Shown here one piece after another: positions 9,234-18,070 of a stretch of DNA of 64,000 nt. The notes beneath the pieces are model-generated. The model was not told the origin of the DNA. It ran no database searches and saw only the letters and a program-made list of their open reading frames with translations. Positions within the stretch are counted from its first letter, which is position 1, and every line of letters begins with the position of its first letter. The stretch comes from SAR324 cluster bacterium (GTDB lineage Bacteria > SAR324 > XYD2-FULL-50-16). The position numbers and the translations under genes were made by a program. The stretch lies in NCBI GenBank assembly GCA_028282885.1, contig JANQGX010000073.1, positions 1-64,000 of the forward strand. The letters run 5' to 3'.

Positions 9234-9674
9234 CTAATCATAGGACCGCTCAATCTTGTTGATCCTGTTAATGTGTCGACCACCTTCAAATTCGGCATCC
9301 AACCATTCATCAATCATCTGCTTGGCGGTTTCAAGATCGACCATTCTTTGACCGATGGAAATCATGTTGGCATTGTTATGTAACTTGGCCAGCCTTGCCG
9401 ATTCCGGGTTCCAGCATACGGCACACCGGACACCTGTTACTTTATTGGCTGCAATGGCTTCACCGTTTCCGCTGCCACCGAGAACGATACCGGCATCAGA
9501 TTTCTTAATTGAAACCGAAATGGCTGCGGGTTTGATGAAATCAGGATAGTCAACGGATTTGTCTGAATCGGTCCCGTAATCAACCAACTGATGTCCTTTG
9601 GCTTCCAGATATTTTACCAGTTCAGTCTTGTACTCATAACCGGCATGATCACTTGCAATAGAAATCTTCATCAT
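9234..9674 (-). CDS. rpiB: Ribose-5-phosphate isomerase B
   Basis: A 146-residue RpiB/LacAB-type sugar-phosphate isomerase. It starts with the family signature ISIASDHAGYEYK; the phosphate-binding strand reads GGSGNGE, and CWNPESARLAKLHNNANMI contains the conserved catalytic region. The enzyme interconverts ribose-5-phosphate and ribulose-5-phosphate in the pentose phosphate pathway. The GGSGNGE form of the loop and the closing HINRINKIE segment resemble the subgroup found in actinobacteria and some anaerobes rather than the E. coli form. The first two codons are both ATG, so the start could be one residue later. Confidence 0.93.
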   Translation of the reverse strand: MMKISIASDHAGYEYKTELVKYLEAKGHQLVDYGTDSDKSVDYPDFIKPAAISVSIKKSDAGIVLGGSGNGEAIAANKVTGVRCAVCWNPESARLAKLHNNANMISIGQRMVDLETAKQMIDEWLDAEFEGGRHINRINKIERSYD

Positions 9675-9788
9675 TAATTATATCGAATCATATGTTTGGA
9701 ATCCAGCGAAACCGCAAGATCTGCGGATGCTGTTGGTATCTGATGCCATGCGAGGCGCATTTCCGTTGAAACCGCTTCCCATAGATCA

Positions 9789-10448
9789 CTACCAGACCAG
9801 GGGAAGGAGCCTGTTTTTGCTTTTGGCATATTCAGTGTACCCCCGGATTTTAACCAGAGTTTTCTCTTCAATAAAAATTCTGAGGAGGATGGCAGGTAAA
9901 AGAAGCAGCAGGAATAATCCTGTTGTAACCCAATTCAGGAAAAACAGTAAAACACCCCCATTAGCGACGATCATCCCGGCGTATGCCGGGTGTCTGATGA
10001 TACCATACGGTCCCCTCTGAACAATCCGGTGTTCTTCGACCTGCCTGACAATATGGGAATAGTACTGTCCCAGGGTCCATATAGACCAGAGCCTGAAACC
10101 GACGCCGCTTACGAATACCAACAAACCGATGACATGAAACCAGGAAAAAGCAGACCAACAGGATTTAAACCAAAGTGCCGAAAGCAGGGTCAGCCCCTGT
10201 CCCAAGGCATAGAGTTCACAGGTTCCGTAATCCGATGTATTCCGTACCTGTTTCAATTCCCGCCTGGTGAACACGATCTCGGCAACCATCCATGCCAAAT
10301 ACAAGACCACAAACAGGATATCCAGGTTCAACGGGTATTCGGACCAAACGTTCAGATCTGGATTGATGGCCCTGAGGAAAGAAAAGACAACAATCGAGAT
10401 GATCAGGACAGAAGCAAAAACCAGTGGTTTAAAGTTTTTCATATGCAA
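9789..10448 (-). CDS. Isoprenylcysteine carboxyl methyltransferase (ICMT)/PEMT-like membrane protein
   Basis: A 219-residue membrane protein with about five hydrophobic segments (starting at residues ~10, 40, 80, 105, 165). The C-terminal core GPYGIIRHPAYAG followed by an E-x-x-L-x-x-x-F/G-x-x-Y-x-x-Y pattern (EEKTLVKIRGYTEYAK) is the SAM/phosphate-binding signature of ICMT and phospholipid methyltransferase-like families. Bacterial members are generally uncharacterised; a lipid or small-molecule methyltransferase role in the membrane is likely. It is a single leftward gene. Confidence 0.85.
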   Translation of the reverse strand: MHMKNFKPLVFASVLIISIVVFSFLRAINPDLNVWSEYPLNLDILFVVLYLAWMVAEIVFTRRELKQVRNTSDYGTCELYALGQGLTLLSALWFKSCWSAFSWFHVIGLLVFVSGVGFRLWSIWTLGQYYSHIVRQVEEHRIVQRGPYGIIRHPAYAGMIVANGGVLLFFLNWVTTGLFLLLLLPAILLRIFIEEKTLVKIRGYTEYAKSKNRLLPLVW

Positions 10449-10869
10449 GTTTCCTCATACTATTCGAAATTATCCCCTCTGTGGCAATAGATCTTAACAT
10501 GGTGAATCAGGTCCGTCTGTTCGAAAAGAGTTTCTGAAGATAGCTCATCTCCGCCCCAATCGTCACTATTCATAGCAAACCATCCATTGGTTCTCAAACT
10601 AAAGGGAATTCCAGGCAGGAAAGCGATAATACCCGGTAAATCTCACCTTTGATGTTTCATCATCCCCAATTGCCGTATTGAAGGCAAATGAAAACCGGCG
10701 GGTTCCGGTTGATTTTGATTATGGTTTTAGAAAGGTAAACAAGAACGAAGAGTGAAGTTAGTGATCTTTCTCTAAAACCTGAATTTCTAATGAGAACATG
10801 GTAAAGCAATAAACATTACCTGATCGGGAGTAACTCAATGCTGTATTTTGGAGGAGGTGAATATCTGGT
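10449..10869. other. Intergenic region carrying dispersed repeat copy A
   Basis: This 421-base stretch has no convincing gene on either strand. Its only recognised content is the 98-bp repeat at 10572-10669. The remaining sequence is AT-rich and would contain the leader of the membrane methyltransferase gene and the 3' region of the TlpA-like gene. Confidence 0.6.
10572..10669. repeat. 98-bp dispersed repeat, copy A
   Basis: An ungapped alignment with 24231-24328 gives 89 identical bases of 98, and the last 42 bases (ending CATCATCCCCAA) are identical. Both copies are in the same orientation and in intergenic DNA. In the one open reading frame conserved between copies (minus strand), copy A carries a stop codon, so a coding role is unlikely. 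No clear terminal inverted repeat is seen. Confidence 0.85.
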
Positions 10870-11355
10870 TTACAGCCCTTTCTTCAATCTGGATAGAGAT
10901 CTCTCTGAAAGGTCGTTGAGTCTGAAAGTAATTCTGTTTTGTTTAACTCCCACGATGGTAGGAAAAACAGCCTTGATCCCGAATTTTCTGGCAATTACTC
11001 CCAGGGAGTCATGATAAAAATACTTTGTTGGAACATTACGGGATTCGGCAAATGCTCGAATTCGGTTTGTGGTATCTTCTGAAACAGGATCGATGAATAA
11101 CAAACCGACTCCGGGATATTTCTTTGATATTAGTTCATACAATTGTGGGATCTCTTTTTTGCAGGGGATACAATCCACAAAGAAGAAACTGATAACATAG
11201 GGTGTCTTTTGATTGCTACTTCTGAATTGTTGACCTTCCAGATTGCTGATCCAGAAGTTTGGTGCGATTTCACCTGCAAGAGCATTGTTGAAGTGATGAG
11301 CCTGAATAATAACGAACAGCAAGAAAACGGTGATAATTCTAAAGAGACTCTTCAT
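10870..11355 (-). CDS. TlpA/thioredoxin-like periplasmic protein
   Basis: About 161 residues. I place the start at the methionine that begins a clean signal peptide (MKSLFRIITVFLLFVIIQ); a methionine 15 codons upstream would give an unusual extension. The mature protein has a thioredoxin fold with the redox motif C-I-P-C-K (about residue 80 of the longer form), preceded by a FFVDCIPC strand, as in TlpA/ResA-type thiol-disulfide oxidoreductases and alkyl hydroperoxide reductase/redoxin relatives. It should act in the periplasm. It lies at the downstream end of the caspase, cyclase and FecR gene run, all leftward, and may keep cysteine proteases or disulfide-containing partners of that cluster in the right redox state (inference). 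Confidence 0.85.
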   Translation of the reverse strand: MKSLFRIITVFLLFVIIQAHHFNNALAGEIAPNFWISNLEGQQFRSSNQKTPYVISFFFVDCIPCKKEIPQLYELISKKYPGVGLLFIDPVSEDTTNRIRAFAESRNVPTKYFYHDSLGVIARKFGIKAVFPTIVGVKQNRITFRLNDLSERSLSRLKKGL

Positions 11356-11409
11356 AGGACTTAGGAAACAATTTAAGTTAGGGAGCTCTGAAGCGGACAC
11401 AGCAACATG

Positions 11410-12801
11410 TCACATAAAAAAACTTCTGATATAGGCCGCAACGTCTGTCTTTGAATAACGGGTGATGAGTTTATTGACCACCGCCTCATATTTCAGTGAT
11501 TTGAATTCACTTCGATCCGGCCATTCCCTGACAGGGAGTTTTTGCTCTTTCAGCCTGAAGATCGAGCCGGTAACTACCTCATTACCCTTTTTCTCGAAGG
11601 CTTGGATCCTCGTCTTTATGGAAAGCAGTGCCTTCCAGGTCAGGGTTTGATTTGGAATCAGTTCCACATCGATGCTGATCAGTAGCCCTTTGTGCACCTT
11701 AAACACTTCCATTTTCTGTCTCATCTGTTTCCGAGGTTGATCCCTGGAGATAAAAACAGGTTTGGACAAGGTTCTAAATCCGTTTCTTTGGAGGGCTTCC
11801 ACCATTTCATCAAAAACCACCCCGATGGCTTTTTTATTGTGAGTTTGAAAATCCTCATTGGAACTCTCAAGGAAGGCAAGCATCACCGGATCACTATCAA
11901 TGGGTCCTCCCAATGATTGCCTAATGAAAAAGAACTCTCCCCCCTGATCGCGCTGGTTTTTTAAAGGTCTCACGTCTGGTGTTTGAGGAATCCCCAGGGA
12001 GGTTGTATCAGCAGAGACATAGTCGATCAAAAGATTTCCAAGAACATCAGCACTCATATATTTTTTCTGGTTGGCCTTGAGCTGTGCAATCAAGTGATAA
12101 GCGAAAATGGAATGACCGCCCCATTGCGGTCCTCCGTCGCTAACCGGTTCATTCCCACCGGAACTGATCCCTTGGGTGCTGTTCAGCAACATCTTTTCCC
12201 TAACATAGTCACTGATGATTTCCTGTTTTCTTAGCTTTTTGACCTTTTTCAATCCTCTTAATTCGCTCCTGCTTCTGGTCAGGAGGTTTCCGCTAAAACA
12301 GGAATCGGATATCAGCAGTTTGTGTTTAGCCTTGATGATTCTCAAGCGGGTCAATATCTCTTCGTTGGATATGTAGTCAAAATCCTCCTCGGCTCGTACC
12401 GGGACCCACCATCCAAGACTGTTTTCATCAAACTCTCCATGGCCGCCATAATAAATCAGTAAGTTGTCATTAGCTTCCGACAGTGCTGCCATCCGTGAAA
12501 AACCGCCAAGGATATCCTTCCTTGCGGCATCCCTGAGCAGGATAATGTTTTCCGGTTTGTAACCGTAGTGAAGCTGCAGAACATCGGAAAGCACTTCGAT
12601 ATCCCGAATGGCTGTTTTCAGGTTCGGCCATTTCTTACTCTGGTAATTGTTATTACCAATCAGAATAGCCCTGTTTTCTCCCAGTACAAGTTCATCGGTT
12701 GCGGTTTCTGCTGAAAGGTTGAAGGTTCCTGCTGCTAATCCAAGTACCAATATGAATCCAAATAATCTGAACCACTTATTATTATACGTTTTGGTTTCCA
12801 T
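11410..12801 (-). CDS. Exported caspase-like (peptidase C14) protease
   Basis: A 463-residue protein with an N-terminal signal sequence or anchor (FGFILVLGLAAGTFNLSA, residues ~13-30). The caspase fold follows: the first strand AILIGNNNYQ (about 45), the catalytic histidine in YYGGHGE (His121) and the catalytic cysteine in SDSCFSG (Cys168). Both residues of the dyad are intact. The C-terminal ~200 residues show no recognised domain. Bacterial caspase homologues cut after acidic or basic residues and often work with sensory or scaffold domains. An exported member would act in the periplasm. The gene lies 33 bases downstream of the CHASE2-cyclase gene, so the two are probably one transcript. 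Confidence 0.88.
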   Translation of the reverse strand: METKTYNNKWFRLFGFILVLGLAAGTFNLSAETATDELVLGENRAILIGNNNYQSKKWPNLKTAIRDIEVLSDVLQLHYGYKPENIILLRDAARKDILGGFSRMAALSEANDNLLIYYGGHGEFDENSLGWWVPVRAEEDFDYISNEEILTRLRIIKAKHKLLISDSCFSGNLLTRSRSELRGLKKVKKLRKQEIISDYVREKMLLNSTQGISSGGNEPVSDGGPQWGGHSIFAYHLIAQLKANQKKYMSADVLGNLLIDYVSADTTSLGIPQTPDVRPLKNQRDQGGEFFFIRQSLGGPIDSDPVMLAFLESSNEDFQTHNKKAIGVVFDEMVEALQRNGFRTLSKPVFISRDQPRKQMRQKMEVFKVHKGLLISIDVELIPNQTLTWKALLSIKTRIQAFEKKGNEVVTGSIFRLKEQKLPVREWPDRSEFKSLKYEAVVNKLITRYSKTDVAAYIRSFFM

Positions 12802-12834
12802 TTCTTTTAATCGGTTACTGTCTGGAAGTTGACA

Positions 12835-14853
12835 CTACTTTTCCAGGAACATGATCTCTCCGTTCCAATCGCTTTCGGTTCCGGAAAGTCTCATGGTTTC
12901 AGCCTGATTTTGCATAAACGCTGATGGTGCATCACCATAATCTGCAGAGCACTGCATGAATAACTCCCTGGCCGTGGTAAAGTCACTATTATAAAAGGCT
13001 TGCAGTCCTCGGTGATACAAGCCGTACTGATCTCTGTTCTGTTCTGTCAGCAACTCATCTCTTTTTGCAATAAGTTCAAATATCCTGACCGGTTGTGTCT
13101 TGCCTTTAACAATAATCTTTCCCAGTTCCCTGGTCAGGAACTGATTGTTGGTCAGATCAAGTGTATTCTGGCTGATGATGATGCCGGTGTTAAAGAACTT
13201 GTTCACGCCTTCCAGTCTTGATGCCAGATTTACCGAATCTCCAATGGCAGTATAGTCCATTCTTTGCTCGGAGCCGATGTTCCCGACGATCGCACTCCCG
13301 GTATTAATACCGATTCTAACTTTGAGACTGGGAAGCTGGTTTTTATTCAAATCCCTATTCAAGGCCTTCATTCGCTGTTGCATATTCAGGGCTGTATCGC
13401 AGGCATTGACTGCATGATCATCTGTTTCAAGTGGCGCGCCATAAATGGCCATGATGGCATCCCCTTCATATTTGTCGAGCGTTCCCGACTGCTCAAAGAC
13501 CGTTTCTGTCATCTTGCCCAGGTACTCATTCAGCATCTCTACCAACGCATGCGGGGTTAGTTTTTCCGACAGGCTGGTAAACCCCTGCAGATCTGAAAAA
13601 AGAGTTGTAATCTGTTTCTCCTCTCCTCCCATATCGGGTAGTTTTTTCTGCTGCAACAAGAGGTCCACCAGTACCGGCGAAAGGTATCGTTTAAACGTTC
13701 TTTGCAGGAATCGGGATTGTCTCTGGGTAACATAGTTTTTGGTGATCTCCGCTGATATAAAGAGAAGGACCAGACCTGTCAATGGCATAAAGACGGGTAT
13801 GACAAGCCCCCCGGATATGAACAGAAAAACCGAAAGCATTGCCCACATCAGACAGGCAAGCAGCAAAGCGGCAATCGAATATCGAGATTTTGTCAGCAAA
13901 AAAAGTATAGTGACGATGGCAAACATGGAGAACAAAACCAGCATTCTGGCAAATGGGCCAAATTGATTGAGATAGTTACCGGTTAACAGCATATCCAGGG
14001 CAATGGCATGCAGTTCGACTCCGAAGGCCGTCTGATAATCATTTGAGGGCATACTGAAAGGAGTCAGAAATGTATCTCCCAGGTCCCCAATACCGGAACC
14101 GATCATTACGATTTTGCCCCTGATAAACTCCCCGGGGAGATTCATCAGTTCTTCAGGCGAAAAAACCGGAAACAGCGGTTGCGATGATGAAAGCAGACTG
14201 GGTTCTTCCGAGTAGTTCAAAACAAGCCTTTTCAAACCATCCAGTCGTATTTGACCCGGGATTTGATTCAAACTTGATCCGTTGAAATTCGCGTATAGTT
14301 GCCCCACGAATGAGTTCTGGCCGCGATACGGCAGAATGGTAATCCATCTGGCGATTTCCCTGGGGCCAGTTCCAACCTCGGAATACCCCACAAATGAATG
14401 CTCACTGAACCTGGGCAAGACCGGACCATATCCCTGCGCGGTTTTTTTATCGGTCTGCAAATCAGGAGGTTTTTCGATCAATACAACCGACTTACCGGAA
14501 TTCTGTAGTGCCTTCTCCAATGCCTGATCATGTGAGTCCATGGTTTCCATGTCGAGGAGAAAATCGAGGCCAATCACTTTCGCTTTTTTGCTGACCAGGG
14601 AAGTAACAAGTTCGGCGAGCAGTTTTCTTGGTGTTGGGGAGCGATAGCCATAATCCAATACCGATTTTTCATCCAACAGACAGATGATAATCGGTGAGTT
14701 CGGTTTCTCCTGCTCTCCCCTCAATCGAAATCTTAGGTCGATACTGCGAAATTCGAAGGCTTCCAGCAGGTTGATAACAGGTTTCCAGGAGAACAACAGC
14801 GAAAGAAGAGCAGCAAGGAGTATTCCGATAACTGCGATTTTTACTTTTATCAT
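12835..14853 (-). CDS. CHASE2-domain adenylate/guanylate cyclase
   Basis: About 672 residues from the start chosen here. An upstream methionine at 15063 would add 70 residues and overlap the FecR gene; the methionine at 14853 directly begins the first membrane helix (IKVKIAVIGILLAALLSLLF). Order: TM1, an extracytoplasmic CHASE2 sensor (~30-320) with the typical DLRFRLRG opening, three clustered membrane helices (~330-395), and a class III cyclase domain (~410-600) with TLFSDLQGFT, GDAIMAIYG and the INTGSAIVGNIGS segment. It should make cAMP (or cGMP) in the cytoplasm in response to a periplasmic signal. It sits in the leftward envelope operon between FecR-DUF4384 and caspase genes. No clear Shine-Dalgarno is seen at the chosen start. 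Confidence 0.88.
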   Translation of the reverse strand: MIKVKIAVIGILLAALLSLLFSWKPVINLLEAFEFRSIDLRFRLRGEQEKPNSPIIICLLDEKSVLDYGYRSPTPRKLLAELVTSLVSKKAKVIGLDFLLDMETMDSHDQALEKALQNSGKSVVLIEKPPDLQTDKKTAQGYGPVLPRFSEHSFVGYSEVGTGPREIARWITILPYRGQNSFVGQLYANFNGSSLNQIPGQIRLDGLKRLVLNYSEEPSLLSSSQPLFPVFSPEELMNLPGEFIRGKIVMIGSGIGDLGDTFLTPFSMPSNDYQTAFGVELHAIALDMLLTGNYLNQFGPFARMLVLFSMFAIVTILFLLTKSRYSIAALLLACLMWAMLSVFLFISGGLVIPVFMPLTGLVLLFISAEITKNYVTQRQSRFLQRTFKRYLSPVLVDLLLQQKKLPDMGGEEKQITTLFSDLQGFTSLSEKLTPHALVEMLNEYLGKMTETVFEQSGTLDKYEGDAIMAIYGAPLETDDHAVNACDTALNMQQRMKALNRDLNKNQLPSLKVRIGINTGSAIVGNIGSEQRMDYTAIGDSVNLASRLEGVNKFFNTGIIISQNTLDLTNNQFLTRELGKIIVKGKTQPVRIFELIAKRDELLTEQNRDQYGLYHRGLQAFYNSDFTTARELFMQCSADYGDAPSAFMQNQAETMRLSGTESDWNGEIMFLEK

Positions 14854-15004
14854 GACAAAGGGTTGTCGGTTATGGCTCTGATTATTGAGTTCACTCTGGC
14901 CTGACACCCATGAGAACAGCCAATAAAAGCTTTCACGGCCGTTGAGCCAAGGAGCCGGAAAACCAGGGATCGGTTTTGCCGTCTCCCCAAATGACTTGGC
15001 CTTA

Positions 15005-16084
15005 TCATTGAGTGTTGTATTCCTGAATCCATTGAGCTGGACAAAATGAAGGCAGAAGTTCACCGAAATCAGGATCCGATCCTTGGATTCCGTAATGGTT
15101 GGTCAGTTTTTTCTTTGCAGCATCCAGTTCTCGGTTGCTGACAGGGGCGAAACACGACCAGCTCCATAGCAATTGTCTTTTTTGATTCCTGTCGAATTTC
15201 TCCCAATCTTTTGGATAAAACATCCCCTTCCTGCCGGCTGGTACAAACGATGCAAAATGGGGAACTCCGGATATAAAGATCACACCGGCTGATTCATTTG
15301 GAAAAAGCTGTTCAATTCCTGCTGTCAAGGGACTAATACGAAAAAAATAGACATAGCTGCTTTTTTGAGTATGATAGTGGATTTTGAACCTGTCACCTGA
15401 TTGAATGGTGTTTTTTCCCTTACCGATTATCTGCTTGCCTTTCCCGGTTTTGATAAATGCAGCCCATTTGGGTTTCACTTGGATGGCAAATTCATTGCTT
15501 GCCTGATCAATGCACCAGTTTACCAGGTTTTTGTAACCGATGTTTTTGTGATAGGTTTCGCTAAGTTTTTGGAAAAGTGCCGCCGTTTTGGAGATCTCAC
15601 CACATTGTGCATAATCTCCTGCAACCAGGAACAGTCTTTCTATTTCTAGACTTGACAGCCTCTTCGAAAGCATCAATTCAATCCAGGTTTCATTCAGCGG
15701 ACATCCCTTTTCGTCTTTTCCTCTTGCTCCTCCGATTCTGGTTCTTATCCTTTCAATAAACAGATCACTGAGAACAGCGAAGAACCCCCTTTTTTCCTTC
15801 TTTCCCAGACCGGGTTGATAAACGACCCTGCTGTTTTCAGATATTCTGAACATGGATCCATCGGGATTTAAGATTCCTGCGATACCTCCTTTGCCGGTTT
15901 TGACATCCGTTCCAAACGTAATCATCTGGCCTGGTTTCATTGGATGCCATTTGTTTTTCCCGGGCGAAATCCAGACATCTCCGTTGAGTGTGATAACCGT
16001 ACCGGTATTGGTTGTGGCAAGAGTCTCAAGAGAAACGAAAACAGTCAGAAGCAAGACAGCAATCATCCGCATAATGAATCTCAT
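15005..16084 (-). CDS. FecR-like plus DUF4384 exported protein
   Basis: About 359 residues. The start at 16084 has an AAGGA ribosome site 6 bases upstream and begins a signal peptide (MRFIMRMIAVLLLTVFVSL). A GTG 13 codons upstream overlaps the stop of the preceding gene and is the alternative. After the signal, residues ~20-110 form a FecR-like beta domain (GDVWISPG...GKGGIAGILNPDGSMFRI). The C-terminal third (GDRFKIHYHTQKSSYVYFF...LFPNESAG) is a DUF4384 domain. FecR domains sense and transmit signals at the periplasmic face. DUF4384 often accompanies caspase or kinase genes. It lies between the FlgO-like/DUF4384 and CHASE2-cyclase genes in one leftward operon. Confidence 0.8.
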   Translation of the reverse strand: MRFIMRMIAVLLLTVFVSLETLATTNTGTVITLNGDVWISPGKNKWHPMKPGQMITFGTDVKTGKGGIAGILNPDGSMFRISENSRVVYQPGLGKKEKRGFFAVLSDLFIERIRTRIGGARGKDEKGCPLNETWIELMLSKRLSSLEIERLFLVAGDYAQCGEISKTAALFQKLSETYHKNIGYKNLVNWCIDQASNEFAIQVKPKWAAFIKTGKGKQIIGKGKNTIQSGDRFKIHYHTQKSSYVYFFRISPLTAGIEQLFPNESAGVIFISGVPHFASFVPAGRKGMFYPKDWEKFDRNQKRQLLWSWSCFAPVSNRELDAAKKKLTNHYGIQGSDPDFGELLPSFCPAQWIQEYNTQ

Positions 16085-16119
16085 CTTTTTTCCTTTTTGA
16101 TACAGATTGAATAACCTTT

Positions 16120-17259
16120 TCACCTGGGTATTGTTGTGATCATGACAGAGGTCCTGGCGCTTTCTCCTTCGATTTCACCTCGCGGAAAAAGGTCTTTAAG
16201 TAATTCGTCAAAACCCTTTTTGTACTCCCTGAATCGGCTTTCACCCACTTCACCAGGGAAAGGCAGATTTTTCTTCGAAACAATGGCAACTATCTCCTCG
16301 AATCCAAAAGGTTCTGATACCTCAAATTCAAAACCAAGCGAGGAATCGGGAATTGAATAGATTCGGTTTGGCTCCAGTTTCCCCTCACCTCCCTCCACAT
16401 CAGGATATAGCTCCAGAATAGTTCCGTCCGCCTGCTGATAATAGATTCGAGCATACCATGGGTGATTGAATGAAAAAAACACGTTAAATGATTCACCGTC
16501 GTAATAGATGGCTTCTTCGCCCCGGTTTGTTTTCAATGAGATATCCAGGGATGTCGATAAGACAGGTGCTGAACCAGCTTCCGATGGTGGCGCTTGGTGA
16601 CTGATTGTACTGTTGTCGACATGACCGGGTTGAAGGCCTACGGAACTCGGAATAAGGTCAGTGGGAATTTCAATCATCGTGCTGGCCTTCAATTGTTGCT
16701 CTGGTGTATAAAGCCATGCATGAAGTTTAATGACCTTATCTCTTATGTCCCAATACTGGCCTTTCAGGTAATAATCGCAACCCAACTGCAGGGTGATTTC
16801 GTCGACCGATGTGGAGACCAGCTTTATTCCCCTTGAATTGGTTGTTCCGACTATCGACTTTGTCTCTGTATACCCAATAACCGAAAAACCGGGATGTCGT
16901 GAAAGATTTGATATAAAACGATCAGTCAGATACCTCCCTGCCGGGCTTCCAAGCCTGGTATCTCTATAGGTGAAGTCGTGCACAGCTAGACCCGTATGGT
17001 CCCGCGATCCCAATTGGCTTGTTAATCGCTCAACAAGCAATTCAAGACGAGCTTCAATAGAATCCGCAGTTTTGCCTGTTACGGAAGAGTTTCCTGATAA
17101 ACCGGTGCCACCCTTTGCAACGGCAAGCGGTGAACAGAAAAAAAGCAGCGACAGGATGCAACATAATCCCAATATAATGGAACTTAGTTCTTTGCCTATG
17201 GAACCTTGGGTGACTTCGGCCACGTGTTCGGACTTAAATAAAAAACCGTCTTTTCTCAT
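16120..17259 (-). CDS. FlgO-like / DUF4384 exported protein
   Basis: A 379-residue protein with a hydrophobic signal segment (SIILGLCCILSLLFFCSPLAVA, residues ~27-48). The middle part (~70-200) resembles FlgO/CsgG-type outer-membrane-associated domains that assemble a set of paralogous envelope proteins (LAVHDFTY..., YLTDRFISNLSRHPGFSVI, GCDYYLKGQYW). The C-terminal part (YYDGESFNVFFSFNHPWYARIYY...ELYPD) is a DUF4384 domain. It is the first gene of the leftward envelope operon, upstream of a second DUF4384 gene. The large gap in front of it probably carries the operon promoter. Confidence 0.75.
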   Translation of the reverse strand: MRKDGFLFKSEHVAEVTQGSIGKELSSIILGLCCILSLLFFCSPLAVAKGGTGLSGNSSVTGKTADSIEARLELLVERLTSQLGSRDHTGLAVHDFTYRDTRLGSPAGRYLTDRFISNLSRHPGFSVIGYTETKSIVGTTNSRGIKLVSTSVDEITLQLGCDYYLKGQYWDIRDKVIKLHAWLYTPEQQLKASTMIEIPTDLIPSSVGLQPGHVDNSTISHQAPPSEAGSAPVLSTSLDISLKTNRGEEAIYYDGESFNVFFSFNHPWYARIYYQQADGTILELYPDVEGGEGKLEPNRIYSIPDSSLGFEFEVSEPFGFEEIVAIVSKKNLPFPGEVGESRFREYKKGFDELLKDLFPRGEIEGESARTSVMITTIPR

Positions 17260-18070
17260 TTGATCCGTCGTATCAAAAACAGTTTTGGGAAACTTGGTAT
17301 GGGGGAAAACAATACCAACAGACTAACCATATCATCAAACGCAGTTAATAAAATGAAAACAATTTGGTGCTAACTGAACCATCCGATTCGAACCCAATGA
17401 AATCCGGATAAGAAAAATCAAGTGCTGTTATGTTTATGCGCTTCCGTTCAAGAGGAGTATTATACGGAGAATAAATATTATCAATGGTTTCTATCAAGGT
17501 GCAAAGTGATTTTCCGCCGGGAAGCATTATAACCTGTTCCCATTTCGATTACCCGGGATTTCCTGCAGGATTACAATCCGTCGCCTACCAAGGGTGCAAC
17601 AGACCACTCTGCAGCAAACGGGTTGCCAAAAAACAGAATACCGCGAGTGGGAAGCGAAATCTGCGGATTTTAACGAGTATTTGCCCCTTGTTTTACTACG
17701 ATAATGAGACATGGTGATTCCGGTTTGATTTCTTTAATCGCTGAAAGACCGCTCCTGATCGCTAGGAAGATACTGTTGCTGGTTGACCCCTTTTCGCAAA
17801 TGCGAAAGAACATAAATAACAGAGAATTACATGGATCAAGGTTGGTAATTATAAAATCTGATATTTAAGTTTCCCCTCTAATATGCTAGAAACTATTATT
17901 TCAATAAAATAAAGAATACATCTGTTTTAGAAATTTCGAACATCGTAATGGCTTTTGTCTGGTTAATGTGAGGTTTTGAGTAGAGATAACGTCCCCCTCC
18001 CTTGTGATTTCTACCCCCGAAAAGCCCTGCAGATAAACACTCATTATCCGATGGTTCAGCACTTCCGGTT
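17260..18070. other. 811-base divergent intergenic region
   Basis: This gap separates the leftward DUF4384/caspase operon from the rightward PEGA gene. The short open frames on both strands look like no known protein and differ from the neighbours in composition. AT-rich stretches around 17850-17930 could hold promoters, but no -35/-10 pair is convincing. I see no RNA gene. Its length for a divergent regulatory region is notable. Confidence 0.5.

Noticed and set aside
14854..15063. N-terminal extension of the CHASE2 cyclase
   Set aside because: The 70 extra residues overlap the FecR gene and are not membrane or sensor-like; the first transmembrane helix begins at the methionine at 14853.
17380..17402. 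tRNA T-arm-like GTTCGAATC motif on the minus strand
   Set aside because: The flanking bases do not form the T stem, and no acceptor, D or anticodon arms can be drawn.
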